DNA from: UBA4416 sp044238845
GTDB taxonomy: Bacteria > Bacteroidota > Bacteroidia > B-17B0 > Aurantibacillaceae
Direction of reading: 5' to 3'
DNA length: 64,000 bases
Assembly (NCBI GenBank): GCA_044238845.1
Contig: JBIICN010000008.1
Location: forward strand, 42,842 to 106,841
Made by a program: the position numbers and the translations under genes. Positions 57,119 through 64,000 of this stretch are shown piece by piece. How positions within the stretch are numbered: position 1 is the stretch's first letter; each line of letters opens with the position of its first letter. Below the pieces are notes generated by a model, which saw nothing but the letters and a program-made list of their open reading frames with translations, was not told the DNA's origin and ran no database searches.

Positions 57119-58030
57119 ATGGAATTCATTGATTACTATAACATATTAGAAATTCAAAAAACTTCTACTGAGGCAGACATTAAAGCGGCTTATCGCAAAT
57201 TAGCTCGAAAGTATCATCCCGATTTAAATCCGAATGATGAGAATGCAAAAAAGAAATTTCAGCAAATAAACGAAGCCAATGAGGTTTTAAGCGATCCTGA
57301 AAAAAGAAAGAAGTATGATAAGTACGGAAAGGATTGGAAACATGCGGATGAATTTGAAAAAGTAAATCAACAACAATCTCAGTCACGCGGCAACGCTGGC
57401 GGACAGCAATCCTACGGAAGCAGCGGTGGCGATTTTTCTGGAGACTTCTCTGAATTTTTTGAATCAATGTACGGTTCAGGTGCTGGAGGCAGAAACAAAC
57501 AAACGAAATTCAGAGGTCAGGATTTGAATGCCGAATTACATTTGAATTTAATGGATGTTTATAAATCACAACAACAAACATTAACAGTTAATGGTAAAAA
57601 TATTCGCTTAACTATTCCTGCTGGTGTTGAGAATGGGCAAGTGATTAAAATTGCAGGTCATGGAGCTCCTGGCGCAAATGGTGGACCAAACGGGGATTTG
57701 TATATTACCTTTACGATTGCAAATCATCCCAAATTTAAACGAGAAGGAAGTAATTTATATGCTACCGTTGATTTAGATTTATATACGGCTATGTTAGGAG
57801 GCGATTTACAAGTAGATACTCTGGATGGAAAAGTGAAATTGAAAGTAGCGCCAGAAACGCAAAGTAATACAAAGGTTAAATTAAAAGGCAAAGGATTTCC
57901 GGTTTATAAAAAAGAAGGGGAGTTTGGTGATTTATATATCACCTACAATGTTAAACTTCCTACTCATTTAACCGAAAAAGAAAGAGAATTATTTACTGAA
58001 TTATCAAAATTGAGAACAAATGGAAACTAG
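57119..58030 (+). CDS. cbpA: J-domain co-chaperone, CbpA-like
   Basis: A 303-residue DnaJ-type co-chaperone. The J-domain (1-68) has the HPD motif in KYHPDLNPNDENAKKKF; a Gly/Ser/Gln-rich linker (about 80-120) follows, then the two-part C-terminal substrate-binding domain (about 130-295, LNLMDVYKSQQQTLTVNGKNIRLTIPAG). The zinc finger of DnaJ is absent, as in CbpA (type II). It activates DnaK ATPase and delivers clients. A CbpM-like regulator gene overlaps its end by 11 bases. Confidence 0.93.
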   Translation: MEFIDYYNILEIQKTSTEADIKAAYRKLARKYHPDLNPNDENAKKKFQQINEANEVLSDPEKRKKYDKYGKDWKHADEFEKVNQQQSQSRGNAGGQQSYGSSGGDFSGDFSEFFESMYGSGAGGRNKQTKFRGQDLNAELHLNLMDVYKSQQQTLTVNGKNIRLTIPAGVENGQVIKIAGHGAPGANGGPNGDLYITFTIANHPKFKREGSNLYATVDLDLYTAMLGGDLQVDTLDGKVKLKVAPETQSNTKVKLKGKGFPVYKKEGEFGDLYITYNVKLPTHLTEKERELFTELSKLRTNGN

Positions 58031-58319
58031 AGATTTAATATTAATAGAACATTTTTGTGCTAATCATGAAATTGAGTTTTCATTTCTTAACTCTTTACAT
58101 GAGTTTGGACTGATTGAAGTAATTATTCATGAAAATCAAAAGTACTTGCATCAAGAGCAATTAAAAGAGGTTGAAAAAATGATGCGCATGCATTATGACT
58201 TAGATATTAATATGGAAGGAATAGATGTGATTTCTCATTTATTAAAACGTATTCATCATTTGCAAGATGAGTTAAGAATAACACAAAACAAGCTAAGATT
58301 GTATGAAAATGAGGATTAG
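58020..58319 (+). CDS. cbpM: Chaperone modulator, CbpM-like
   Basis: A 99-residue protein overlapping the cbpA stop (ATGGAAACTAG). It has a MerR-like small helical N-terminus (LILIEHFCANHEIEFSFLNSLHEFGLIEV) and a C-terminal coiled coil (LLKRIHHLQDELRITQNKLRLYEN), the CbpM layout. In E. coli, CbpM binds the CbpA J-domain and blocks DnaK stimulation. Overlap with cbpA implies translational coupling and a fixed ratio of the two. Confidence 0.8.
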   Translation: METRDLILIEHFCANHEIEFSFLNSLHEFGLIEVIIHENQKYLHQEQLKEVEKMMRMHYDLDINMEGIDVISHLLKRIHHLQDELRITQNKLRLYENED

Positions 58320-58379
58320 TTGGTTTTCAAATAAAATCATCATAAATAATTCATTATCCAAAATTTTGAATCATAAATT

Positions 58380-59027
58380 CTAAAAAGGCCCAGTTTCTTT
58401 AGGACTGTTTATAATCGCATCTAGCTCAGCTTGAGACAGGAATTGTGCAGCATAAGAACCACCAGAACTTATTATTTGGCTATAAAAAGCACGCATGTGA
58501 TTTCTACTTCCTTTTGTTAGGTTTTGAAATACAAACAAAATGTCTTGATTATCTGCTTTTGAACTCCAGTTGTTTAAATCATAAATATCAAGATCTTCAA
58601 TAGTAGCACCCACTATAAATGCATTTAAAACAGATGAGCTACCTTGCGTTACTAACTGTGTATATAATGCTTGAAGAGTCGTATCTGTAAACACGCCTAA
58701 CGTATGATTTCCTGCTGGGTCAGCTAATTCATATTTACTTAAAAGGGTGGATACCGCATTTGTATGTGATTGTTCACTTGAAGCAATATTAGAAAAAACT
58801 GAAACTCCCCATTTATTGTAAAGAGTTGTGTAAACATCATAGGCTAAGTACTCTTCTTCCCTCATGATGTTTAAGCTAGCAAGTTCATCAGTATTTAAAG
58901 GCTCTTTTGGGAACGCATTAATTTGCGAAGTTAAATCCCCCTTTTTTTTAGGTTTAAGATTATCATCTTTTTTGCAGCTTACAAATACTGAAATGATGGC
59001 TACGGTTATCAGAATTAGTTTTTTCAT
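58380..59027 (-). CDS. DUF2202 ferritin-like lipoprotein
   Basis: About 215 residues. A lipoprotein signal ends in ISVFVSC, then KKDDNLKPKKK. The DUF2202 domain is a four-helix ferritin-like bundle: LNTDELASLNIMREEEYLAYDVYTTLYNKWGVSVFSNIASSEQSHTNAVSTLLSKY with the E-x-x-Y and E-x-x-H patterns of metal ligands. The role is unknown; ferritin-like helices may bind iron. The Met at 59027 gives the clean lipoprotein signal, hence preferred over 59057. Confidence 0.8.
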   Translation of the reverse strand: MKKLILITVAIISVFVSCKKDDNLKPKKKGDLTSQINAFPKEPLNTDELASLNIMREEEYLAYDVYTTLYNKWGVSVFSNIASSEQSHTNAVSTLLSKYELADPAGNHTLGVFTDTTLQALYTQLVTQGSSSVLNAFIVGATIEDLDIYDLNNWSSKADNQDILFVFQNLTKGSRNHMRAFYSQIISSGGSYAAQFLSQAELDAIINSPKETGPF

Positions 59028-59128
59028 TTTATTTATTTTTAATTGTTTATAAATCATTTAATCCTCAATAATTAGTTTAATAGCAAAATGTATAATTATA
59101 TTGATGTTTAATATTAGGTCGTAACTAA

Positions 59129-60115
59129 TTATATAACCAACATTAAAACAGTAATTAACAGAACTTGAATAATAAAAATAGCAGCGCCAAATACAATTCC
59201 ACTCTTTCCAGATACATATAATTTCTTAAAACTTACTTTTAAACCAATTGCTGCCATAGCAATGGTTAATATGATTTTTCCCACAGTTTCCATGATTCCT
59301 AAAAAACTAGAAGGAAAGTTTATAAAAGAACTTAAAATGGTTATGCCTATAAAACTCCATAAGTACCATGGTAAATTAAAAAAGTCTTTAATGTTTTTTA
59401 CATTGTTTTTATTGACTAAATAATTAAAAAATATAAGAGCGGGAGATAATAAGGCTACTCTGGCAAGTTTAAACGTAATGGCTGCTTCTCCAACTTCATT
59501 ACTAATAGAATATCCAGAACCAGCAACATTACCAACTGAATGAAGAGTGCCTCCAATCATTAATCCCATTTGTGTTGTATTTAAATTGAACCTTTGCAAT
59601 ATGAAAGGCAACGCAATCATACCAATGCTTCCAAATAAATTCACAACAGCCATCGAAATAGCAATATCATCTTTGTTTTTTGAAATACTCGGAGATAGCG
59701 CCGCGATAGCAGAAGACCCACAAATAGTAGTTCCAAAACCAACTAGCCAACCAGTAGAACCAGGACATTTTACTTTAATAGCTAGATAATAGGTGATAAG
59801 TAACATGGCTATGACCATAATTACTATAACACTAAAGCTCTTAGCGCCTAAATTTGCTATATGAGTGTAATTAATACTAAACGCTAAAAATAAAATCGAA
59901 AACTCTAGTAGTTTACTGCTTGTGAATCCTATGCCAGATTGATAGTTCTCTGGAATTTTTATAAAATTCCCAACAAGCATTCCTATTAGTAATGCTAATA
60001 AAATACTATTAAGTGATGATGGCAAAAAGCTGGAACTAAAATAAGCGATTAAGCCAATTGCTGTTGCCAGTAAAACACCTTTGTATTCTTTAACTATTTT
60101 TTCGGTATTCAACAT
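59129..60115 (-). CDS. YeiH-family putative sulfate/sulfite exporter
   Basis: A 328-residue polytopic protein of the YeiH/UPF0324 (PSE) family with about ten membrane segments. Diagnostic stretches: GWLVGFGTTICGSSAIAALSPSI (with the ICGSSA family motif), MGLMIGGTLHSVGNVAGSGY, and the N-terminal LPSSLNSILLALLIGMLVGNFIKIPENY. Members are thought to export sulfate or related anions. Its place near persulfide dioxygenase and SQR genes fits disposal of sulfite/sulfate produced by sulfide oxidation. It lies 9 bases after the 131-residue gene at 60125 and shares its promoter. Confidence 0.9.
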   Translation of the reverse strand: MLNTEKIVKEYKGVLLATAIGLIAYFSSSFLPSSLNSILLALLIGMLVGNFIKIPENYQSGIGFTSSKLLEFSILFLAFSINYTHIANLGAKSFSVIVIMVIAMLLITYYLAIKVKCPGSTGWLVGFGTTICGSSAIAALSPSISKNKDDIAISMAVVNLFGSIGMIALPFILQRFNLNTTQMGLMIGGTLHSVGNVAGSGYSISNEVGEAAITFKLARVALLSPALIFFNYLVNKNNVKNIKDFFNLPWYLWSFIGITILSSFINFPSSFLGIMETVGKIILTIAMAAIGLKVSFKKLYVSGKSGIVFGAAIFIIQVLLITVLMLVI

Positions 60116-60124
60116 AAATTTATT

Positions 60125-60520
60125 TTAATCAATCCATTTTGGATTTCTTCTATCACTAGCAGAGTCTTTAATTTTGATGTGATAAAACGATTTTAGTTTT
60201 TCTGCTAAAGCAAATATTTCTTCTTTTTGTTTGCTTTCATGTACAATTAATTTTCTGTTTTTGTTGTATACTAAACTTATTTGATATACTGCTCCGTGTC
60301 CATCTTCAAAATCTTCAGGACTGCATCCTTCACATTTGATATATAATGTTTTAAATAAAAGTATATAATCAAATTTCGGAGTTTTTTTCCATGACCCTGA
60401 AGTCATTCCTAAAACACTTTCATAGGCCTTATACAAACCGTTTTGCAAATCTAATTGAGTGCCCATTTTTCTAAAGAAGTTAGAGTTAGCTCTTTTTCCT
60501 ATAATGATTTGATTTTCCAT
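60125..60520 (-). CDS. Hypothetical protein, first gene of the YeiH operon
   Basis: A 131-residue cytoplasmic protein without signal or membrane segments. Features: basic N-terminus (IIIGKRANSNFFRKM), a Cys pair in KCEGCSPEDFEDG, and a C-terminal helix (EEIFALAEKLKSFYHIKIKDSASDRRNPKWID). I do not recognise the family. The C-x2-C might bind metal or react with sulfane sulfur. It is cotranscribed with the YeiH-type exporter from a promoter with a Crp/Fnr-like site. Confidence 0.6.
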   Translation of the reverse strand: MENQIIIGKRANSNFFRKMGTQLDLQNGLYKAYESVLGMTSGSWKKTPKFDYILLFKTLYIKCEGCSPEDFEDGHGAVYQISLVYNKNRKLIVHESKQKEEIFALAEKLKSFYHIKIKDSASDRRNPKWID

Positions 60521-60566
60521 GACGATTAATTTTAAGTAAAGATACTATGTGAAATAGCTGTTTAAC

Positions 60567-60582
60567 GGTAACAATAGTCACA
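60567..60582 (-). promoter_or_regulatory. Crp/Fnr-like site E (YeiH operon promoter)
   Basis: Read on the minus strand: TGTGACTATTGTTACC. Its centre is 30.5 bases upstream of the minus-strand -7 box TATCTTTA (60544 to 60537). The hypothetical gene starts 17 bases further. Confidence 0.6.
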
Positions 60583-60618
60583 TATAAATTTCTGTTTTTT
60601 ATACATAATAAGTATTTA

Positions 60619-60634
60619 AGTAACAATGGTTACA
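60619..60634 (+). promoter_or_regulatory. Crp/Fnr-like site F (AraC-gene promoter)
   Basis: AGTAACAATGGTTACA, 11 of 12 arm positions. Its centre is 29.5 bases before the -7 box TACTTTTG (60656-60663). Site E for the divergent operon is only 52 bases away. Confidence 0.7.
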
Positions 60635-60641
60635 ATCAATA

Positions 60642-60657
60642 TATGACTTTTGTCATA
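60642..60657 (+). promoter_or_regulatory. Palindrome in AraC-gene promoter spacer
   Basis: TATGACTTTTGTCATA, perfect 6-bp arms with a 4-base centre, overlapping the first two bases of the -7 box. One base differs from the palindrome in the tauE promoter (46605-46620). Confidence 0.55.
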
Positions 60658-60679
60658 CTTTTGATAAAGTTTAATTTTT

Positions 60680-61561
60680 ATGCCAGAAAAAATCCCAACA
60701 ATCAGTATTTGTAATCTTTTAGGAGAAGATTATTCCGTTCAAGATATTGTTGTTTATGATTTAAAGCATTTTATTAATCATCATAAAAATATCAAGTTCC
60801 CGCATCGTCATTCGTTCTATCAGGTTTTATATATTACAGAAGGCGAAGGTTCACATGTTATTGATTTTGAAAATCATGTTGTGAAAAAAGGAATGATGTA
60901 TTTTTTGGCACCAAGTCAGGTTCACGAATGGTTGTTTAGTGAAAATACAAATGGAGTATTAATTAATTTTAATGAAAATTTATTTAGTTCTTTTTTAGCG
61001 AATAGTCATTATTTAAATGATTTTCCCTTTTTTACAGCAAATGGAATGCACTCTTCTGTTGATTTGTCGGATGATAATGTTTCATTAATAAAGATTGAGG
61101 AACTATTGCTTAATATTCAAACAGAAATGTCTTCCTGTGATGAATGTAAATTAGATTTGACAAAAACAATGTTGCTTCAAGTTTTTTTATTAATAAATCG
61201 AAAAGTAAATCTTTCTCATAGTATTCCAACAAATAAAAATAATTATTTAGTGTATCGCAATTTTGAAAAATTAATCGAACAACATTTTACTAAAATGCGA
61301 ATGCCAAAAGATTATGCAAATCTATTATTTGTTACACCAAATCATTTAAATGCATTATGTAATCAGTTAATTGGTAAATCGGCTGGCGATATAATAAGAA
61401 ATAGAGTTTTATTAGAAGCTAAACGTTTATTAGTAAACTCCACACAAAATATTAATGAAATAGCTTGGTATTTAAATTTTGAGGATAACTCATATTTCTC
61501 GAAATTTTTTAAAAAATACGAGGGTATAACTCCAGATGAATTTAGAAAAATAAAACAATAA
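60680..61561 (+). CDS. AraC-family transcriptional regulator
   Basis: A 293-residue AraC regulator. The N-terminal cupin (about 25-110: FPHRHSFYQVLYITEGEGSHVIDFENHVVKKGMMYFLAPSQVHEW) senses a ligand; the C-terminal double helix-turn-helix (about 195-290) ends with INEIAWYLNFEDNSYFSKFFKKYEGITPDEFRK, the AraC signature. A C-x2-C (CDECK) at about residues 153-156 lies between the domains. It may bind the TATGAC-type palindrome found in its own promoter and in the tauE promoter. It lies divergently from the YeiH operon and precedes the sulfide:quinone reductase gene. Confidence 0.88.
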   Translation: MPEKIPTISICNLLGEDYSVQDIVVYDLKHFINHHKNIKFPHRHSFYQVLYITEGEGSHVIDFENHVVKKGMMYFLAPSQVHEWLFSENTNGVLINFNENLFSSFLANSHYLNDFPFFTANGMHSSVDLSDDNVSLIKIEELLLNIQTEMSSCDECKLDLTKTMLLQVFLLINRKVNLSHSIPTNKNNYLVYRNFEKLIEQHFTKMRMPKDYANLLFVTPNHLNALCNQLIGKSAGDIIRNRVLLEAKRLLVNSTQNINEIAWYLNFEDNSYFSKFFKKYEGITPDEFRKIKQ

Positions 61562-61685
61562 TCCTCATTATTGTTACTTAAAAGTAAAAAGTACTATCAT
61601 TTAAGTAAATTATACAATCGCTTGTGATTTAGTTATTCTAATTTGGTGTAAGTAAAAAACACCATTATTAATTTAAATTTAAGAG

Positions 61686-62882
61686 ATGAAAAAGCACTAT
61701 CAAATATTAATTATTGGCGGAGGAAATGCAGGTATTTCGGTAGCGTCACAACTTCTTATCAAGAATCCAAAATTAAATATTGGATTAATAGATCCCTCTG
61801 ATAAACATTATTATCAACCAGCTTGGACATTAGTTGGTGGCGGTGTATTTGATGTCAACAAAACAGAAAGACCCGAATCATCTGTGATACCTAAAGGAGT
61901 TGAGTGGATCAAGGAAAGTGTTGCTGCTTTTTCTCCAGATAATAATTCGGTATCACTAAGTAATAATGAATCTATAACATATGATTATTTAGTGGTGGCT
62001 CCAGGAATCCAATTAAATTGGAAAGATGTTAAAGGACTTGAAGAGTCTTTAGGGAAAAATGGTGTTAGTTCTAATTATAGTTTTAAATATGCGCCATATA
62101 CATTTGAATTAATTAAAAATTTAAAGAAAGGTAAAGCAATTTTTCATAACCCGCATACACCTGTAAAATGCGGTGGAGCACCGCACAAAATAATGTATTT
62201 AGCAGCCGACTATTTTAGAAAAAATGGTGTGTTAAATAATATTGATATTCAATATTGGAGTGGTGGACCTAAATTATTTGCAGTTCCTAAATATGAAAAA
62301 ACATTATTAGAGGTTGTAAAAAGAGGTAATATTAAACTTAACTTTTTAGAAAGATTAGAAGAAGTTGATGGTGCTAATAAACGCGCAAGGTTTGTTGGCT
62401 TTGGAGAACATAACAAAGGGATTGAAACATGGGTCGATTATGATATGATTCACGTAACACCTCCACAATCATCACCTGATTTTATTAAAGCGAGTCCGCT
62501 TGCAAATGCTGCTGGTTGGGTAGATGTGGATAAGCATACGCTTCAACATCCAAAATATAAGAATATTTTCACACTTGGAGATGCATCAGGATTACCAACT
62601 TCAAAAACAGGTGCCGCTATAAGAAAACAAGCGCCAGTTTTAGTAGCCAATTTATTGGCAGCTATCTCAAATAAGCCATTAACGGCTAAATACACAGGGT
62701 ATACTTCTTGTCCACTTGTTACAGGATATGGTAAATTAGTTTTAGCTGAATTTGATTACGATAGTAATCCTATGGAAACGTTTCCTTTTGATCAAAGTAA
62801 AGAACGTTGGAGTATGTACCAATTGAAAAAACATGGTTTGCCTTGGTTGTATTGGAATAAAATATTAACAGGTAAAGCGTGA
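61686..62882 (+). CDS. Sulfide:quinone oxidoreductase-like FAD protein (type II-like)
   Basis: A 398-residue FAD-dependent oxidoreductase. FAD-binding GxGxxG is IIGGGNAGIS (9-18). The two Cys expected for the trisulfide-forming active site are Cys162 (VKCGGAPHK) and Cys342 (TSCPLVTGYGKLVLAEFDY); the latter segment is the type II SQR motif shared with mitochondrial SQOR. The second FAD motif is NIFTLGDASGLPTSKTGAA. SQR oxidises H2S, passing electrons to quinone and sulfur to a thiol acceptor, giving the persulfide used by the dioxygenase at 47590. No good Crp/Fnr-like site is seen upstream. Confidence 0.9.
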   Translation: MKKHYQILIIGGGNAGISVASQLLIKNPKLNIGLIDPSDKHYYQPAWTLVGGGVFDVNKTERPESSVIPKGVEWIKESVAAFSPDNNSVSLSNNESITYDYLVVAPGIQLNWKDVKGLEESLGKNGVSSNYSFKYAPYTFELIKNLKKGKAIFHNPHTPVKCGGAPHKIMYLAADYFRKNGVLNNIDIQYWSGGPKLFAVPKYEKTLLEVVKRGNIKLNFLERLEEVDGANKRARFVGFGEHNKGIETWVDYDMIHVTPPQSSPDFIKASPLANAAGWVDVDKHTLQHPKYKNIFTLGDASGLPTSKTGAAIRKQAPVLVANLLAAISNKPLTAKYTGYTSCPLVTGYGKLVLAEFDYDSNPMETFPFDQSKERWSMYQLKKHGLPWLYWNKILTGKA

Positions 62883-62886
62883 TTTA

Positions 62887-62902
62887 TGTAACAATTGCTA
62901 CA
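62887..62902 (+). promoter_or_regulatory. Crp/Fnr-like site G (peroxiredoxin promoter)
   Basis: TGTAACAATTGCTACA, 11 of 12 arm positions. Its centre is 29.5 bases upstream of the -7 box TAGCTTTA (62924-62931), which lies 24 bases before the ATG. Confidence 0.65.
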
Positions 62903-62955
62903 TGATTAGACTAATTAATAGGGTAGCTTTAAGGAAAAATTAAAATAATATAACT

Positions 62956-63600
62956 ATGGAAACTCAAACAATAACAATGCCTCGTATAGGCGACGTCGCT
63001 CCAAATTTTGAAGCTATTACAACTACAGGGAAAATTACCTTGTCTGATTATGCAAAAGACAAATGGATTATTATGTTTTCTCATCCTGCTGATTTTACAC
63101 CAGTTTGCACAACTGAAATGATGGGTTTTGCAAATGAAAAAGACTTTTGGGTAAAACACAACACTCAACTTTTAGGTTTAAGTATTGACAGTATTCATGC
63201 GCATATTGCATGGGTAAATGCCGTACAGGAAAAAACTAAAGTGCTTTTTGATTTTCCGATTATTGCTGATTTAGATATGAGTATCGCTAAACTATACGGA
63301 ATGTTACAGCCTGGGGAAAGTGAAACAGCGGCAGTTCGTGCGGTGTTTTTCATAGATCCTTCAAAGAAAATTCGTTTAATTATGTATTATCCTTTAAATG
63401 TTGGACGCAATATGGAAGAAATAAAACGATGCTTGCTAGCTTTACAAACTTCTGATGAACATAAAGTTGCCATGCCTTTAAATTGGGTACCAGGCGATAA
63501 AGTAATTATCCCTGCTCCTAAAACAATTGAAGCCTTAGCTGAACGAAAAGCAAGTGATTTAGAAATGGTGGATTGGTATTTGGCGAAAAAAAGTTTATAA
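62956..63600 (+). CDS. Peroxiredoxin, Prx6 type
   Basis: A 214-residue peroxiredoxin of the Prx6 (1-Cys) class. The peroxidatic Cys51 lies in HPADFTPVCTTE; the C-terminal extension beyond residue 160 (VAMPLNWVPGDKVIIPAPKT) is the Prx6 signature. It reduces hydrogen peroxide and organic or persulfide-derived peroxides. The Crp/Fnr-like promoter element suggests coregulation with the sulfide genes. A further Cys (RCLLALQTSDEH) may serve as resolving residue. Confidence 0.93.
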   Translation: METQTITMPRIGDVAPNFEAITTTGKITLSDYAKDKWIIMFSHPADFTPVCTTEMMGFANEKDFWVKHNTQLLGLSIDSIHAHIAWVNAVQEKTKVLFDFPIIADLDMSIAKLYGMLQPGESETAAVRAVFFIDPSKKIRLIMYYPLNVGRNMEEIKRCLLALQTSDEHKVAMPLNWVPGDKVIIPAPKTIEALAERKASDLEMVDWYLAKKSL

Positions 63601-63643
63601 TAATTAGATTGTATTAATTAAAAAGGTTATCCCAAAGTAGACT

Positions 63644-63680
63644 GCCCCCAAAAAGTTAGACACTTAATGGGGGCTTTTTT
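63644..63680 (+). terminator. Shielding hairpin at IS left end
   Basis: GCCCCC (63644-63649) pairs with GGGGGC (63669-63674) followed by TTTTTT just before the transposase ATG. Transcripts entering from outside would end here, a known device limiting transposase expression. Confidence 0.65.
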
Positions 63681-64000
63681 ATGTTTAAAAGAAACAAGTA
63701 CAATTACAAGTATAGATTTAACTGCGTAGAAGCAGTTTTAAAGGGTAATCATTCGATTACTTCGTTGGCAAAGCAAAGGAATATTAATCCTACAAATCTC
63801 AGGCTATGGTTAAGTTTTTATGAGCGATATGGCAGAGAGGGTTTGATGCCTAGAGAAAGGCGAGACTATACATCATTCTTCAAACGCGAGGTTCTATTGA
63901 CGATTGATAAAGAAAATTTATCTTTGTCTTCAGCCTGTGTGCGATTTAATATATCGAGTGAATCGGTTATCATAAGTTGGCGTAAGTCTTATGAATTAAA
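63681..64000 (+). CDS. IS3-family transposase OrfA (partial)
   Basis: The first 106 codons of an OrfA-type protein with a basic N-terminus (MFKRNKYNYKYRFNCVEAVLKG) and two helix-turn-helix units: SITSLAKQRNINPTNLRLWL (about 25-45) and LSLSSACVRFNISSESVIISWRK (about 80-102). This is the double-HTH arrangement of IS150-type transposase subunits, which bind the terminal repeats. The frame is open to the window edge; OrfB with the DDE residues would lie beyond. Confidence 0.85.
   Translation, partial: MFKRNKYNYKYRFNCVEAVLKGNHSITSLAKQRNINPTNLRLWLSFYERYGREGLMPRERRDYTSFFKREVLLTIDKENLSLSSACVRFNISSESVIISWRKSYEL

Larger units (their letters stand above)
63638..64000 (+). mobile_element. IS3-family (IS150-like) insertion sequence, left end
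   Basis: The left end begins near 63638 with TAGACTGCCCCCAAAAAG and TTAGACAC, which resembles IS150-type inverted repeats (TGTACTGCACCCAAAAG...). The element continues past the window edge, so the right end and target duplication cannot be read. It contains the 5' part of a transposase OrfA. Confidence 0.8.

Noticed and set aside
61601..61646. Possible Crp/Fnr-like site before the sulfide:quinone reductase gene
   Set aside because: A weak -7 box (TAATTTGG) exists, but the sequence at the expected distance (AAGTAAATTATACAA) matches the element poorly.

Overview
The window is a 64 kb chromosomal segment of an AT-rich Bacteroidota. The evidence is the 16S rRNA with a Bacteroidota-type 3' end, promoters of the TAnnTTTG type, a T9SS C-terminal sorting domain, a DUF4270 lipoprotein, PD40/carboxypeptidase-regulatory envelope proteins, a CbpA/CbpM pair and an almost complete lack of Shine-Dalgarno sequences. 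I cannot name the genus from sequence alone.

Layout. 1-14.2 kb is ordinary housekeeping and envelope content: a vWA lipoprotein (cut by the window edge), two tandem STAS-like paralogues, a DEAD-box helicase, an RluF-type pseudouridine synthase, a SiaC-like protein, an MMPL/RND exporter, a peptide-binding lipoprotein, a TPR/PD40 protein, recR and a MuiA-family protein, with two GC-rich structured repeats at 8.0-8.3 and 12.3-12.4 kb. 14.2-17.3 kb is a DtxR/MntR regulator divergent from a TonB receptor, with a DtxR-type palindrome between them. 17.3-22.4 kb holds a 1497-residue secreted protein of unknown function and yajQ. 22.4-28.25 kb is a complete rRNA operon (two tandem promoters, 16S, tRNA-Ile, tRNA-Ala, 23S, 5S, terminator), followed by the remnant of an XRE regulator. 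28.7-40.4 kb is metabolic: desaturase, subtilase, cystathionine beta-synthase, purC, glycosyltransferase, DUF4270 lipoprotein, a degenerate starch-synthase domain, panC, glycyl-tRNA synthetase and a thioesterase. 40.4-46.5 kb is a heavy-metal efflux operon whose pump is fused to its outer-membrane channel.

46.6-63.6 kb is the most interesting part: a reactive-sulfur island. It contains a TauE/SafE exporter, a three-domain persulfide dioxygenase/rhodanese (CstB architecture), further rhodaneses, DUF2892/DUF6132 membrane proteins, a type II-like sulfide:quinone reductase, a YeiH-type exporter, a Prx6-type peroxiredoxin, two Crp/Fnr regulators and an AraC regulator. Seven promoters in this stretch carry a 16-bp element close to TGTAAC-N4-GTTACA whose centre lies 29.5 (five cases) or 30.5 (two cases) bases upstream of the -7 box, replacing the usual -33 TTG. 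This is the geometry of a class II Crp/Fnr activator, and it ties the exporter, dioxygenase, YeiH operon, AraC gene, peroxiredoxin, a DUF2892 unit and a secreted kelch-like protein into one predicted regulon. The window ends inside an IS3/IS150-type insertion sequence.
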